Assembly (NCBI RefSeq): GCF_034043675.1 | Contig: NZ_JAXCLA010000005.1 | Location: 372,001 to 436,000, forward strand | Direction: 5' to 3' | DNA from: KK5 sp034043675 | Lineage (GTDB): Bacteria; Pseudomonadota; Gammaproteobacteria; Burkholderiales; Burkholderiaceae_C | DNA length: 64,000 nt | Part shown: positions 33,801-42,592 of the stretch, piece after piece | Position numbering within the stretch: the first letter of the stretch is position 1 | Layout: the number at the start of each line of letters is the position of its first letter | Program-made: the position numbers and the translations under genes | The notes under the pieces: generated by a model | The model's input: the letters and a program-made list of their open reading frames with translations, nothing else | Databases searched by the model: none | What the model was told of the DNA's origin: nothing

Positions 33801-36800
33801 ACGACCTGCGCGCCTTGAACAGCGCCGCCCTGCGCAGCCTGGGCAGCGCCCAGCTTGCCGCGCTGGACAGCGACCAGATCGGTGCCCTGACGACTGCACA
33901 AGTCCAGCAGCTCACCACGGCGCAGATCGCCGGCCTGGGCAGCGATGACCTGAACGCCCTGACCAGCGGCCAGATCGCTGTGCTGACCAGCGCTCAGATC
34001 GCCGCCATCGGCACTGCGCAAGTGGCCACGATGACGACGGAAGACGTCGTCGCCCTCGGCTCCGCTGGCATCAAGGCCTTCAGCTCCAACCAGATCCACG
34101 CGCTGACGACCGATGACGTCGTTGCTCTGACGACCGCGCAAGCCGCCGCGCTCAGCTCGGCCCAGGTGCAAGGTCTGACGACCGACCAACTCGCCAACAT
34201 CAGCACCGACGACCTGCGTGCGCTGAACAGCGCGGCCCTGCGCAGCCTCGGCAGCGCCCAGCTCGCCGCGCTCGACAGCGACCAGATCGGCGCGCTGACC
34301 ACGGCCCAGGTGCAGCAGCTGACCACCGCCCAGATCGCCGGCCTCGGCAGCGACGACCTGAACGCCCTGACCAGCGGCCAGATCGCCGTGCTGACCAGCG
34401 CCCAGATCGCCGCCATCGGCACCGCGCAGATCGCCACAATGACGACCGAAGACGTCGTCGCCCTCGGCTCCGCCGGCGTCAAGGCACTGGGCTCCGCCCA
34501 GGTCCATGCGCTGACCACCGATGACATCGTCGCGCTGACGACCGCTCAGGCTGCCGTGCTCAGCTCCGCGCAAGTGCAAGGCCTGACGACCGACCAGATC
34601 GCCAACCTCGGTACCGACGACCTGCGTGCCATCAACAGCGCCGCCCTGCGCAGCCTCGGCAGCGCGCAACTGGCCGCACTCGACAGCGACCAGATCGGCG
34701 CGCTGACGACCGCGCAGGTCCAGCAGCTGACCACGGCACAGATCGCCAACCTCGGCAGCGATGACCTGAACGCCCTGACCAGCGGCCAGATCGCCGTGCT
34801 GACCAGCGCCCAGATCGCCGCCATCGGTACCGCCCAGATCGCCACGATGACGACCGAAGACGTCGTCGCCCTCGGCTCCGCCGGCGTCAAGGCTTTGGGC
34901 TCCGCGCAGATCCACGCGCTGACCACCGACGACATCGTTGCGCTGACGACCGCGCAGGCCGCCGTGCTCAGCTCCGCCCAGGTGCAGGGCCTGACGACCG
35001 ACCAGGTCGCCAACATCGGCACCGACGACCTGCGCGCCATCAACAGCGCCGCGCTGCGCAGCCTGGGCACCGCCCAGCTCGCCGCGCTCGACAGCGACCA
35101 GATCGGCGCGCTGACCACCGCCCAGGTGCAGCAGCTGACCACGGCGCAGATCAACAGCCTCGGCAGCGACGACCTGAACGCCCTGACCAGCGGCCAGATC
35201 GCCGTGCTGACCAGCGCCCAGATCGCGGCCATCGCCACGGCCCAGGTCGCCACGATGACGACCGAGGACGTGGTGGCACTCGGCTCCGCCGGCATCAAGG
35301 CGATGAGCACGAGCCAGATCGCTGCGTTGACGACCGATGACATCGTCGGCCTGACGACCGCGCAGGCCGCCGCGCTGAACTCCGCCCAGCTGGGTGGCAT
35401 GACGACGGACCAGATCCACAACATCGGTACGTCCGACCTGCAGGCGATCACCAGTGCCGCGCTGAAGGGCATGACCACCGCGCAGTTCGCGGCAATGACC
35501 TCCGACCAGATGGGCGCGCTGACCAGCGCCCAGATCGCCGGCCTGGGCACCGCCCAGATCAGCGGCATGACCACCGACGCGCTGAACGCGTTCACGTCCA
35601 CGCAGTTCTCCGGACTGTCGACGACGCAGCTCGCTTCGCTGACCACCACCCAGGTCGCGAACCTGGAAACGGCGGACCTGCAGGCGATCGGCTCGACCGG
35701 CATCAAGGCCTTCGGCTCCGGCCAGATCGGCGCGCTGTCGACGGACGGCATCGTCGCCCTGACCAGCGCCCAGGTCGGCGCGCTGAGCACGGCCCAGGTG
35801 ACGGGCCTGACGACCAACCAGATGCAGGCCATCGGCACCGATGACATCGCCGCACTGAGCACCAACGCGGTCCACGCGCTGAGCACGGCACAGGTCGGCG
35901 CGCTGACCTCCGACCAGACCGGCCAGCTGACCGGCAACCAGGTCGGGGCGATGACATCGGGCCAGATCGGCGCGATGAGCACGGGCACCCTGGACGCCAT
36001 GGGCACGGCAGCGTTCGCCGCCATGACCAGCGCGCAGATAGCCGGCCTCACGACCGACCAGATGGCCAACCTGGAGACCGACGACCTGCGGGCGATGACC
36101 CTGTTCGGCATCCGCGCCCTCAACAGCGCGCAGTTGGACGCGCTCGGCAGCACGCAGATCCAGTCGCTGACCAACCTGCAGGTGCAGTGGCTCAGCACGG
36201 CGCAGATCGCCAAGATGAGCACCGACGACGTCGAGGCCTTCACGTCGAGCCAGATCCTGGCGATGACGACGAGCCAGATCGGCGCGCTGACGTCCGACCA
36301 GTTCGCGACGCTGTCGACCGACTCGCTGCACGGCCTCAGCACCGGCGCGATCCGCGCGCTGACCGCGGGTGACCTGCACGCGCTGGGCTCCGACCAGATC
36401 GCCTCGCTGACCAGCACGCACATGAGCCTGCTGAACAGCGCGCAGATCCAGGGCATCGACACGGCCGACATCGCCGCGATCAGCACCGACGCCATCCACG
36501 CTCTGAACACGGCCGCCCTGCACAGCATGACGACCGATCAGATCCATGCGATGACCAGCGATCAGATCAGCTCGATGTCCTCGAGCCAGCTGATCTCGCT
36601 GACGACGGGCCACATCCAGGCATTCACGACCGACGACATCCACGCCCTGACGACGGCGCAGATCGCCACCTTCACGTCCGCGCAGATCGGCGCGATGACG
36701 ACCGACCACTTCCTCACGATGGGCTCGGCCGACATCACCGCACTGACGACGGCGCAGATCGCCGGCCTCACGACGGCGGACATGTCGGTGATGACCAGCG

Positions 36801-37684
36801 ACCAGATCATGGGCTTCGAGGTGGCGGACATCGCCAAGCTGGACATGAACCAGGCGAACGCGCTGGTGGCCAACACCACGGCGATGAGCGCGATGAACGG
36901 CCAGCAGCTCGATGCGCTGTTCCTGACCTCGCCGATCGTGCTGGACCTGGACGGCAACGGCATCCACACGCTGTCGGCCAGCAACGGCGTCAACTTCGAC
37001 CTGAACAACACCGGCAACGCGCAGAAGTACGGCTGGGTGGGCAGCGGTGACGGCCTGCTGGCGATCGACCTGAACAACGACGGGAAGATCAACACGGGTG
37101 CGGAACTGTTCGGCACGGGCACGGTGCTCGCCAACGGCCAGCACGCGGCCAACGGCTACCAGGCCATGGCCGCACAGGACACCAACCACGACGGTGCGCT
37201 GACCGCCGCCGACGCACACTTCAATCAGCTGCGCGTCTGGGTCGACGCCAACCACGACGGCAAGACCGACGCGGGCGAGCTGAAGTCGATGGCGGACCTG
37301 GGCATCGTCGAGCTGGACCTGAACGCGAAGGCCTCGACCGCGACCGACAACGGCAACCTGGTGGGCTTGATCTCCGGCTACAAGACGGCCGACGGCGTCA
37401 CCCACCAGATGGCCGACGTCTGGTTCGCCAAGGACGTGCAGCCGCAGACCAGCAGCGACACCGCCAGCAGCAAGGTGAGCCTGGGCGACGTGCTGGCCTC
37501 GCCGACGACCACGGCACTGCCAGGCGCCGCCGACCACGCGGCCGCCGCTGACCACGCCGCGGCAACCGCCGCCACAGCTGCCGCCACCACCACGGCCACG
37601 TCGCACCAGGCCCTGCTGGAGCAGAAGCTGCTGCAGGAAGAGGAAGAGCACAAGCAGCGCAGCAACCTCAACCCGCTGGTCTGA
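27887..37684 (+). CDS. Giant octapeptide-repeat protein with C-terminal calcium-binding loops, probable type I secreted surface protein
   Basis: The product is 3265 residues with no signal peptide. From about residue 8 to 2990 it is an almost unbroken run of some 370 octapeptides of the form A-L-[TSG]-[TS]-x-[QD]-[IVL]-x, for example ALTTAQVQ, GLGSDDLN and ALSSAQVQ. A higher-order 17-octad unit (136 residues) recurs. From about residue 3019 a non-repeat domain starts with SPIVLDLDGNGIHTLS and carries four DxDxDG-type loops (DLDGNGI, DLNNDGKIN, DTNHDGALT, DANHDGKTD) with GAELFG, a layout seen in FrpC/haemolysin-like type I substrates. An Ala/Thr-rich tail and a charged coil end the protein at LNPLV. 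Export by the LapB-type system at 46-52 kb is an inference. The function may be adhesion or matrix formation. Confidence 0.88.
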   Translation: MASIITSLTTAQIAQLSTSTLAHLTSADWAAFSTDQIQALTSSQVGSLTSAAFSFINTQQFGAFVSQDLMAINTLALKTLSSGQLGALGSDQVGAFKTSQIQALTTAQIAAMGSDTLNALTSSQIPALTSAQIGSIGTSQISTMTTEDIVALGSSGIKALKSSQIGALTTDGIVALTTAQAAALTSAQVAGLKSDQIANLQTDDLRALNSAALRSLGSAQLAALDSDQVGALTTAQVQQLTTAQIAGLGSDDLNALTSGQIAVLTSAQVASIGTAQIATMTTEDVVALGSAGVKALGSAQIHALTTDDIVALTTGQAAALSSAQVQGLTTDQLANLGTDDLRALNSAALRSLTSAQLAALDSDQIGALTTAQVQQLTTAQIAGLGSDDLNALTSGQIAVLTSGQIAAIGTAQIATMTTEDVVALGSAGIKALGSAQVHALTTDDIVALTTGQAAALSSAQVQGLTTDQIANLGTDDLRALNSAALRSLGSAQLAALGSDQVGALTTAQVQQLTTAQINSLGSDDLNALTSGQIAVLTSAQVASIGTAQIATMTTEDVVALGSAGIKALNSAQIHALTTDDVVALTTGQAAALSSAQVQGLTTDQLANLGTDDLRALNSAALRSLGSAQLAALDSDQVGALTTAQVQQLTTAQIAGLGSDDLNALTSGQIAVLTSAQIAAIGTAQVATMTTEDVVALGSAGIKAFSSNQIHALTTDDIVALTTGQAAALSSAQVQGLTTDQLANLSTDDLRALNSNALRSLGSAQLGALDSDQIGALTTAQVQQLTTAQIHGLGSDQLNALTSGQIAALTSAQIGSIGTGQIATMTTEDVVALGSAGIKALGSAQIHALTTDDIVALTTGQAGALSSAQVQGLSTDQLANIGTDDLRALNSAALRSLSSAQLAALDSDQIGALTTSQVQQLTTAQIAGLGSDDLNALTSGQIAVLTSAQIAAIGTAQIATMTTEDVVALGSAGIKALNSAQIHALTTDDVANLGTAQTAVLTSAQVQGLTTDQVHALTTDELRSLSSGALRGLSTAQIAALSSDQIGSLTSAQIAQLTTAPQVAGLGSDSLNALTSSQIAALTSAQIAAIGTSQIATMTTEDLQAFGSAGIKSFSANQIGALTTDGIVALTTAQAAVLSSAQVAGLKSDQIANLQTDDLRALNSAALRSLGSAQLAALDSDQIGALTTAQVQQLTTAQIAGLGSDDLNALTSGQIAVLTSAQIAAIGTAQIATMTTEDVVALGSAGVKALGSAQVHALTTDDIVALTTGQAAALSSAQVQGLTTDQIANIGTDDLRALNSAALRSLGSAQLAALDSDQIGALTTAQVQQLSTAQINSLGSDDLNALTSGQIAVLTSAQIAAIGTAQVATMTTEDVVALGSAGIKAFGSAQIHALTTDDIVALTTGQAAALSSAQVQGLTTDQIANIGTDDLRALNSAALRSLNSAALAALGSDQVEALTTAQVQQLTTAQIAGLGSDDLNALTSGQIAVLTSAQIAAIGTAQVATMTTEDVVALGSAGIKALSSNQIHALTTDDVVALTTAQAAALSSAQVQGLTTDQLANLGTDDLRALNSAALRSLGSAQLAALDSDQIGALTTAQVQQLTTAQIAGLGSDDLNALTSGQIAVLTSAQIAAIGTAQIATMTTDDVVALGSAGIKALSSNQIHALTTDDVVALTTAQAAALSSAQVQGLTTDQLANLGTDDLRALNSAALRSLGSAQLAALDSDQIGALTTAQVQQLTTAQIAGLGSDDLNALTSGQIAVLTSAQIAAIGTAQIATMTTEDVVALGSTGIKALGSAQIHALTTDDIVALTTGQAAALSSAQVQGLTTDQLANISTDDLRALNSAALRSLGSAQLAALDSDQIGALTTAQVQQLTTAQIAGLGSDDLNALTSGQIAVLTSAQIAAIGTAQIATMTTEDVVALGSTGIKALNSAQIHALTTDDVVALTTAQAAALSSAQVQGLSTDQLANISTDDLRALNSAALRSLGSAQLAALDSDQIGALTTAQVQQLTTAQIAGLGSDDLNALTSGQIAVLTSAQIAAIGTAQVATMTTEDVVALGSAGIKAFSSNQIHALTTDDVVALTTAQAAALSSAQVQGLTTDQLANISTDDLRALNSAALRSLGSAQLAALDSDQIGALTTAQVQQLTTAQIAGLGSDDLNALTSGQIAVLTSAQIAAIGTAQIATMTTEDVVALGSAGVKALGSAQVHALTTDDIVALTTAQAAVLSSAQVQGLTTDQIANLGTDDLRAINSAALRSLGSAQLAALDSDQIGALTTAQVQQLTTAQIANLGSDDLNALTSGQIAVLTSAQIAAIGTAQIATMTTEDVVALGSAGVKALGSAQIHALTTDDIVALTTAQAAVLSSAQVQGLTTDQVANIGTDDLRAINSAALRSLGTAQLAALDSDQIGALTTAQVQQLTTAQINSLGSDDLNALTSGQIAVLTSAQIAAIATAQVATMTTEDVVALGSAGIKAMSTSQIAALTTDDIVGLTTAQAAALNSAQLGGMTTDQIHNIGTSDLQAITSAALKGMTTAQFAAMTSDQMGALTSAQIAGLGTAQISGMTTDALNAFTSTQFSGLSTTQLASLTTTQVANLETADLQAIGSTGIKAFGSGQIGALSTDGIVALTSAQVGALSTAQVTGLTTNQMQAIGTDDIAALSTNAVHALSTAQVGALTSDQTGQLTGNQVGAMTSGQIGAMSTGTLDAMGTAAFAAMTSAQIAGLTTDQMANLETDDLRAMTLFGIRALNSAQLDALGSTQIQSLTNLQVQWLSTAQIAKMSTDDVEAFTSSQILAMTTSQIGALTSDQFATLSTDSLHGLSTGAIRALTAGDLHALGSDQIASLTSTHMSLLNSAQIQGIDTADIAAISTDAIHALNTAALHSMTTDQIHAMTSDQISSMSSSQLISLTTGHIQAFTTDDIHALTTAQIATFTSAQIGAMTTDHFLTMGSADITALTTAQIAGLTTADMSVMTSDQIMGFEVADIAKLDMNQANALVANTTAMSAMNGQQLDALFLTSPIVLDLDGNGIHTLSASNGVNFDLNNTGNAQKYGWVGSGDGLLAIDLNNDGKINTGAELFGTGTVLANGQHAANGYQAMAAQDTNHDGALTAADAHFNQLRVWVDANHDGKTDAGELKSMADLGIVELDLNAKASTATDNGNLVGLISGYKTADGVTHQMADVWFAKDVQPQTSSDTASSKVSLGDVLASPTTTALPGAADHAAAADHAAATAATAAATTTATSHQALLEQKLLQEEEEHKQRSNLNPLV
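28169..35515 (+). repeat. Eighteen tandem 408-bp (136-residue) coding super-repeats
   Basis: Each unit is 17 octapeptides. Unit starts are exactly 408 bp apart: for example the GCG-CTG codons at 28577 and the matching site at 35108 are 16 units plus 3 bp apart. The extra 3 bp is a single inserted codon near 31061-31072 (TTAPQV instead of TTAQI). The unit at 28169 and the one at about 31025 share a distinct second half (DGIVALTTAQAA, VAGLKSDQIANLQTDD), offset by 7 units plus 3 bp, which suggests duplication of a seven-unit block. Further in-register but degenerate units continue to about 36330. Copies differ at many synonymous sites. Confidence 0.95.
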
Positions 37685-37705
37685 TCGATCAGGAGCGCTT
37701 GAGCG

Positions 37706-37737
37706 AAACGGGCCCGGTTTTTACCGGGCCCGTTTTT
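37706..37737 (+). terminator. Strong Rho-independent terminator after the giant repeat gene
   Basis: AAACGGGCCCGGT (37706-37718) pairs perfectly over 13 bp with ACCGGGCCCGTTT (37723-37735) around a TTTT loop and runs into a T tract. It lies 22 bp after the stop codon. The flanking A and T runs may also let it work on the opposite strand. Confidence 0.95.
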
Positions 37738-37799
37738 CTTGGCGTCTCGCTGCCACAACGCCGCGAGAGCCAATCTCGCAGGTCGGCGCCGGCAGGCAA

Positions 37800-37819
37800 T
37801 CAACTACAAACATAGTTGA
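37800..37819. promoter_or_regulatory. BlaI-type operator 1 overlapping the -35 box
   Basis: Perfect 7-bp arms TCAACTA (37800-37806) and TAGTTGA (37813-37819) flank CAAACA. The right arm overlaps TTGACA (37816-37821), a likely -35 box. Spaced 16 bp further, TATTCT (37838-37843) is a plausible -10. Binding of the repressor encoded at 37877 would therefore block RNA polymerase. Confidence 0.85.
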
Positions 37820-37841
37820 CAACCCGGCTGCGATTGATATT

Positions 37842-37865
37842 CTTCAACTATAGAAATAGTTGAAG
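37842..37865. promoter_or_regulatory. BlaI-type operator 2 at the transcription start
   Basis: Perfect 9-bp arms CTTCAACTA (37842-37850) and TAGTTGAAG (37857-37865) flank TAGAAA. It shares the core TCAACTA-N6-TAGTTGA with operator 1. The two centres are 44 bp apart, about four helical turns, so two repressor dimers could bind on the same face. It lies 12 bp before the repressor ATG, leaving the AGAGG inside 37863-37868 as the probable ribosome site. Confidence 0.85.
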
Positions 37866-37876
37866 AGGCCGATCAC

Positions 37877-38254
37877 ATGAAAGTTTCACTGACAGACCGT
37901 GAAGCCAACTTGATGCAGGTGCTGTGGGATCGCGGGCCGTCCCTGGTGTCGGAAGTGCGTGATGCCTTGTCGGACCCACTGGCCTACAACACCGTGCTGA
38001 CAGTGCTTCGAACCTTGGAGAGCAAGGGCTATGTCGGCCACGAAGAGGAAGGCCGAGGACACCGCTACTTCGCGAGCGTCAAGCAGCAGGCCGCGCGCAA
38101 GAGCGCCCTACGGCACCTGACCGACAAGTTGTTCAACGGCTCGAGCGAACTGCTGTTCGCTCAACTTGTCACGGACAAGAAGTTGAGCACAGAACAGATC
38201 CAACGCATGCGCAAGCTGTTGAACGAGGCGACGGGCGACGGAGAAGCGTCATGA
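37877..38254 (+). CDS. BlaI/MecI/CopY-family transcriptional repressor
   Basis: The 125-residue protein matches the usual family length. The winged helix is MQVLWDRGPSLVSEVRDALSDPLAYNTVLTVLRTLESKGYVGHEEEGRGHRY read in pieces across residues 12-68. The C-terminal dimerisation helices carry the LFNGSSELLFAQLV stretch typical of the family. Two perfect palindromes lie directly upstream, so it is probably autoregulated. Its stop overlaps the M56 peptidase start (ATGA), the standard sensor-repressor pair in which the peptidase signal leads to repressor loss. Confidence 0.93.
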   Translation: MKVSLTDREANLMQVLWDRGPSLVSEVRDALSDPLAYNTVLTVLRTLESKGYVGHEEEGRGHRYFASVKQQAARKSALRHLTDKLFNGSSELLFAQLVTDKKLSTEQIQRMRKLLNEATGDGEAS

Positions 38255-39828
38255 TGGCCTGGGCGCTCTATGCCGTGCTTGTCGCAATGCTGATGGGGAT
38301 CGCGGCCTGGATGGCGGAACGGTCGATGCGCCGCCAGGGCAAGGCGAGTCGCTGGGTTTGGCTGGCCTCCCTGATCGCGTCGGGCGCCTTGGCCGTGCTC
38401 GGATTACAGCCCGAGTGGTCTGAATTGCACTCGCCCGCCGTAGACACGCCATCCACCACGCGACAGGCACCAGACGCGCGCATGCGGGTCCCCGATCCGA
38501 TCTTGCGCGTTCAGGCACAGGTCGAACGCCAGGTGCAAGTCCGGGCGCTGCAGATCAGTGAATTGCCTGGGTCCCGCTTCGTCGCCGCTGCTGGCTACGT
38601 CGGCCTCTCCGGTCTGATGGCCGCTGCGCTGGCCTGGAATGCCTGGACCCTGCGAAGGCGCATGCAGCAGTGGCGTGCGGCAATGTTGCTCGGCACACCC
38701 GTGCTGGTGGCTCCCGACGCCGGTCCGGCCGTAGTGGGCCTCCTTCGTCCGCGCATCGTGGTGCCGCAGTGGCTGCTGGACGCCACGGCATCGCAGCAGC
38801 GTCTGGTGCTTGCCCACGAGCAAGCCCACCTGGATGCGCGAGATCCCTTCTGCCTGGCAGCCGTGCTGATCTTGCTCGTCGCCATGCCATGGAATCTGCC
38901 CTTGTGGTGGCAGGTGAGCCGCCTGCGCCGCGCTATGGAAGTGGACTGCGACGCACGAGTGCTCGCTCAGGGCCATTCCTTGCGGTCCTATGGAGAACTG
39001 CTTCTTGCCGTGGGCCAGCGCCAGTCGGTTCGGCTGGGACTTTCCAGTTCGATGTCGACAAGCACGTCATTTCTCGAGCAAAGGCTGACCCTCATGTTCA
39101 AGCAACGAGGCCCCTCGCTGGCCGGACGCGTGGCTGCGTTTTCATTGGCAAGCCTGGCCCTGAGCCTGGCGGCTGCGGCCACTCAAATGGATCCTCCGGG
39201 GACGGCTTTGGTCCTGTCACCCGAGGCACTGACGGCACTGGATGGCGACTACCAGACCGCGGAACAGGAAGTGCTCCATGTCAGCCACGAAGGTCAACGC
39301 CTGTTCGTGCAGAGCACCGGTCGTCCGCGCGTGGAATGGCAGGCTCGCAGCGGCGGCGAGTTCGTCGCGCTGAACGGCCGACAGCGCGCCAGGGCACAGT
39401 ACGACAGTGAAGGTCACGTGAGCCTGCTGAAGCTGCATCTTCACGGCATCGACCTGAGCGCCCAACGGATCTCAGAAGCTCAAGCGCTGAGAATTGCGGA
39501 TGGGGTCGCGGCGCGGATTCGCAAGCAGACGGCATCGCCGGGCACTGAGGCAGCCGTGAGACGCTTCTTTACCCAGATTCTGATGAAGCCCGCGAATCTC
39601 GACGGCCTGAGCCCTCTCATGATCGCCGGCGTGCGGGAGCAGAACGAACGTTTGCGCCCGCAATTCGGCAAGCTCGGTGCGGTCCAGTCCGTCGAGTTCG
39701 CCGGCGTCTCGGAAACCGGCTACGACAAGTACCTGATGCGCTGCGAGCACGGCAGCGTGCTCTGGGACATCCTGCTCGACGCTGACGGCACCATCGCGCG
39801 AGTGAACTTCACCTTCCCGAATCTCTGA
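38251..39828 (+). CDS. M56-family (BlaR1-like) membrane metallopeptidase with DUF3471-like sensor region
   Basis: The 525-residue protein has N-terminal membrane helices (MAWALYAVLVAMLMGIAAWM and others) and the zinc motif HEQAH in LVLAHEQAHLDARDP, within a cytosolic loop as in BlaR1/MecR1. A further membrane helix near residue 300 precedes an extracytoplasmic part. That part is not a penicillin-binding domain. It contains a stretch like DUF3471 (LDGDYQTAEQEVLHVSHEGQ, then LFVQSTGRPRVEWQA) followed by an alpha/beta region. It is probably a signal-transducing protease for an envelope ligand other than a beta-lactam. It is translated with the repressor through a 4-bp overlap. Confidence 0.88.
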   Translation: MMAWALYAVLVAMLMGIAAWMAERSMRRQGKASRWVWLASLIASGALAVLGLQPEWSELHSPAVDTPSTTRQAPDARMRVPDPILRVQAQVERQVQVRALQISELPGSRFVAAAGYVGLSGLMAAALAWNAWTLRRRMQQWRAAMLLGTPVLVAPDAGPAVVGLLRPRIVVPQWLLDATASQQRLVLAHEQAHLDARDPFCLAAVLILLVAMPWNLPLWWQVSRLRRAMEVDCDARVLAQGHSLRSYGELLLAVGQRQSVRLGLSSSMSTSTSFLEQRLTLMFKQRGPSLAGRVAAFSLASLALSLAAAATQMDPPGTALVLSPEALTALDGDYQTAEQEVLHVSHEGQRLFVQSTGRPRVEWQARSGGEFVALNGRQRARAQYDSEGHVSLLKLHLHGIDLSAQRISEAQALRIADGVAARIRKQTASPGTEAAVRRFFTQILMKPANLDGLSPLMIAGVREQNERLRPQFGKLGAVQSVEFAGVSETGYDKYLMRCEHGSVLWDILLDADGTIARVNFTFPNL

Positions 39829-39841
39829 AACGGCGCCCCTG

Positions 39842-40342
39842 ATGACCAAGCTCCTCGTGACTCTCGCCGCGGCCCTCACGTTCAGCGGCGCAGCATCGGC
39901 ACAGACCGACCACTCCGGCGACCCCGATGCCGAGTTGACAGCGATCATTGCCAAGCTCGACCAGAAGCACTTCGACGCCTTCAACAACTGCGACACGGAT
40001 ACCTTGCTCGAGCTCTACGCACCGGACGTGGAGTTTTTCCATGATCTCAGCGGGCGTGTCCTGAATCGAGAGCAGTTCATTCAAGCCGTGAAGAAAAACA
40101 TCTGCGGCAAGGTGCAGCGGCGACTGCTACCCGGAACGATGGAGGTCTATCCAATGGCCAAGATCGGCGCCATTCAGATGGGTCGACATTGTTTCGCCGA
40201 GCCAGGCAAGGCCGATTGCATTCAGCAAGGCCGGTACTACATCCTCTGGCGCTTCGACGGGACAAGGTGGCAGATCGCAAGGGTCTTCAGTTACGACCAT
40301 CGGCCAATGGCGGGTGCTCAAGTACCCCAGCAAAGCAAGTGA
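39842..40342 (+). CDS. Secreted NTF2-like (SnoaL/DUF4440-type) protein
   Basis: The 166-residue protein has a clean signal peptide (MTKLLVTLAAALTFSGAASA, cut near residue 20). The rest resembles a DUF4440-type NTF2-like fold: DAFNNCDTDTLLELYAPDVEFFHDLSG, a middle strand block and RYYILWRFDGTRWQIARVFSYDH at the end. Three later cysteines (CGK, HCFAE, DCIQQ) could form a periplasmic disulfide. It lies 13 bp after the M56 gene, so it is probably in that operon and may be the regulated output or a ligand-binding partner. Function is unknown. Confidence 0.8.
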   Translation: MTKLLVTLAAALTFSGAASAQTDHSGDPDAELTAIIAKLDQKHFDAFNNCDTDTLLELYAPDVEFFHDLSGRVLNREQFIQAVKKNICGKVQRRLLPGTMEVYPMAKIGAIQMGRHCFAEPGKADCIQQGRYYILWRFDGTRWQIARVFSYDHRPMAGAQVPQQSK

Positions 40343-40377
40343 ATGTCGATGGCCTCTTATGCCTCGCGCGACGTCCG

Positions 40378-41976
<1,599 letters not shown>

Positions 41977-42003
41977 GATGGCCTCCGACAGGTGTCCTGC
42001 AGT

Positions 42004-42537
42004 TCAGAGCTGGACCTTGGGGAAATCGATCTCGACCTGACTGGACTTGCCCAGGATGTTGGTGAGGAAGTTCAGCGCCACGTGGGTGATGATCTCGACA
42101 ATCTGCGCGTCGCTCAGGCCAGCGCTGCGCACAGCGGCCACTTCCAGCGCAGACACATCGCCATGCTTCTCCATCAGGCTGCGGGCGAACTGCAGGACCG
42201 CGGCGGACTTGGGGTCGCTGCTGTCGCCCGCACGCGCGGCGGCCATTTCCTCGGCCGAGAGACCCGTCTTGCGCGCAATGGCCGTGTGGGCCGACACGCA
42301 GTACTGGCAGCCGTTCTGCTGCGCCAGGGCCAGCGCGATGCGCTCGCGGTCCAGCTCATCGAGGCTGCCGCCACCGGCGACGCCGTACAGGCCCAGGAAG
42401 GCACGCAGCGCCACCGGCGAGTTGGCGAAGACCTTCAGGAAGTTGGGCACCGTGCCCAGTTGCTGCTGGATGGCGTCGAACAGCGCTTGCTGTTCAGGCG
42501 TGGCGGAGGTGTATTCGACGACGTTGATGCGGCTCAT
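42004..42537 (-). CDS. Carboxymuconolactone decarboxylase/AhpD-like protein
   Basis: The 177-residue protein is an all-helical AhpD-type protein with the redox motif NGCQYCVSAHTAIARK (CxxC and His, about residues 85-100). Such proteins act as alkylhydroperoxidase-like reductases or related thiol enzymes. It is divergent from the LysR-type gene and followed by the flavin/iron-sulfur oxidoreductase, so the pair probably forms a LysR-controlled redox unit. A true lactone decarboxylase role is unlikely given the CxxC. Confidence 0.9.
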   Translation of the reverse strand: MSRINVVEYTSATPEQQALFDAIQQQLGTVPNFLKVFANSPVALRAFLGLYGVAGGGSLDELDRERIALALAQQNGCQYCVSAHTAIARKTGLSAEEMAAARAGDSSDPKSAAVLQFARSLMEKHGDVSALEVAAVRSAGLSDAQIVEIITHVALNFLTNILGKSSQVEIDFPKVQL

Positions 42538-42592
42538 GGTGATCTCCAGAAAGTGGATGTGTTGAAGGACGGATTGATGTTGATCTAATCCA

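Noticed and set aside
28169..35515. Regular repeats that could suggest a CRISPR array or satellite DNA.
   Set aside because: The unit is 408 bp, has no spacers, is in frame, and varies mainly at synonymous positions. It is a coding repeat.
31358..37651. A 2097-residue open frame on the minus strand opposite the giant repeat gene, and several other long antisense frames from 28.4 kb onward.
   Set aside because: They mirror the repeat period of the plus-strand gene. GC-rich repeated codons without TTA/CTA/TCA on the sense strand keep the antisense frame open. The plus-strand product has a coherent C-terminal domain and terminator.
37877..39828. Beta-lactam resistance regulators.
   Set aside because: The sensor lacks the penicillin-binding domain of BlaR1/MecR1 and no beta-lactamase gene is present. 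Only the repressor/peptidase design is shared.
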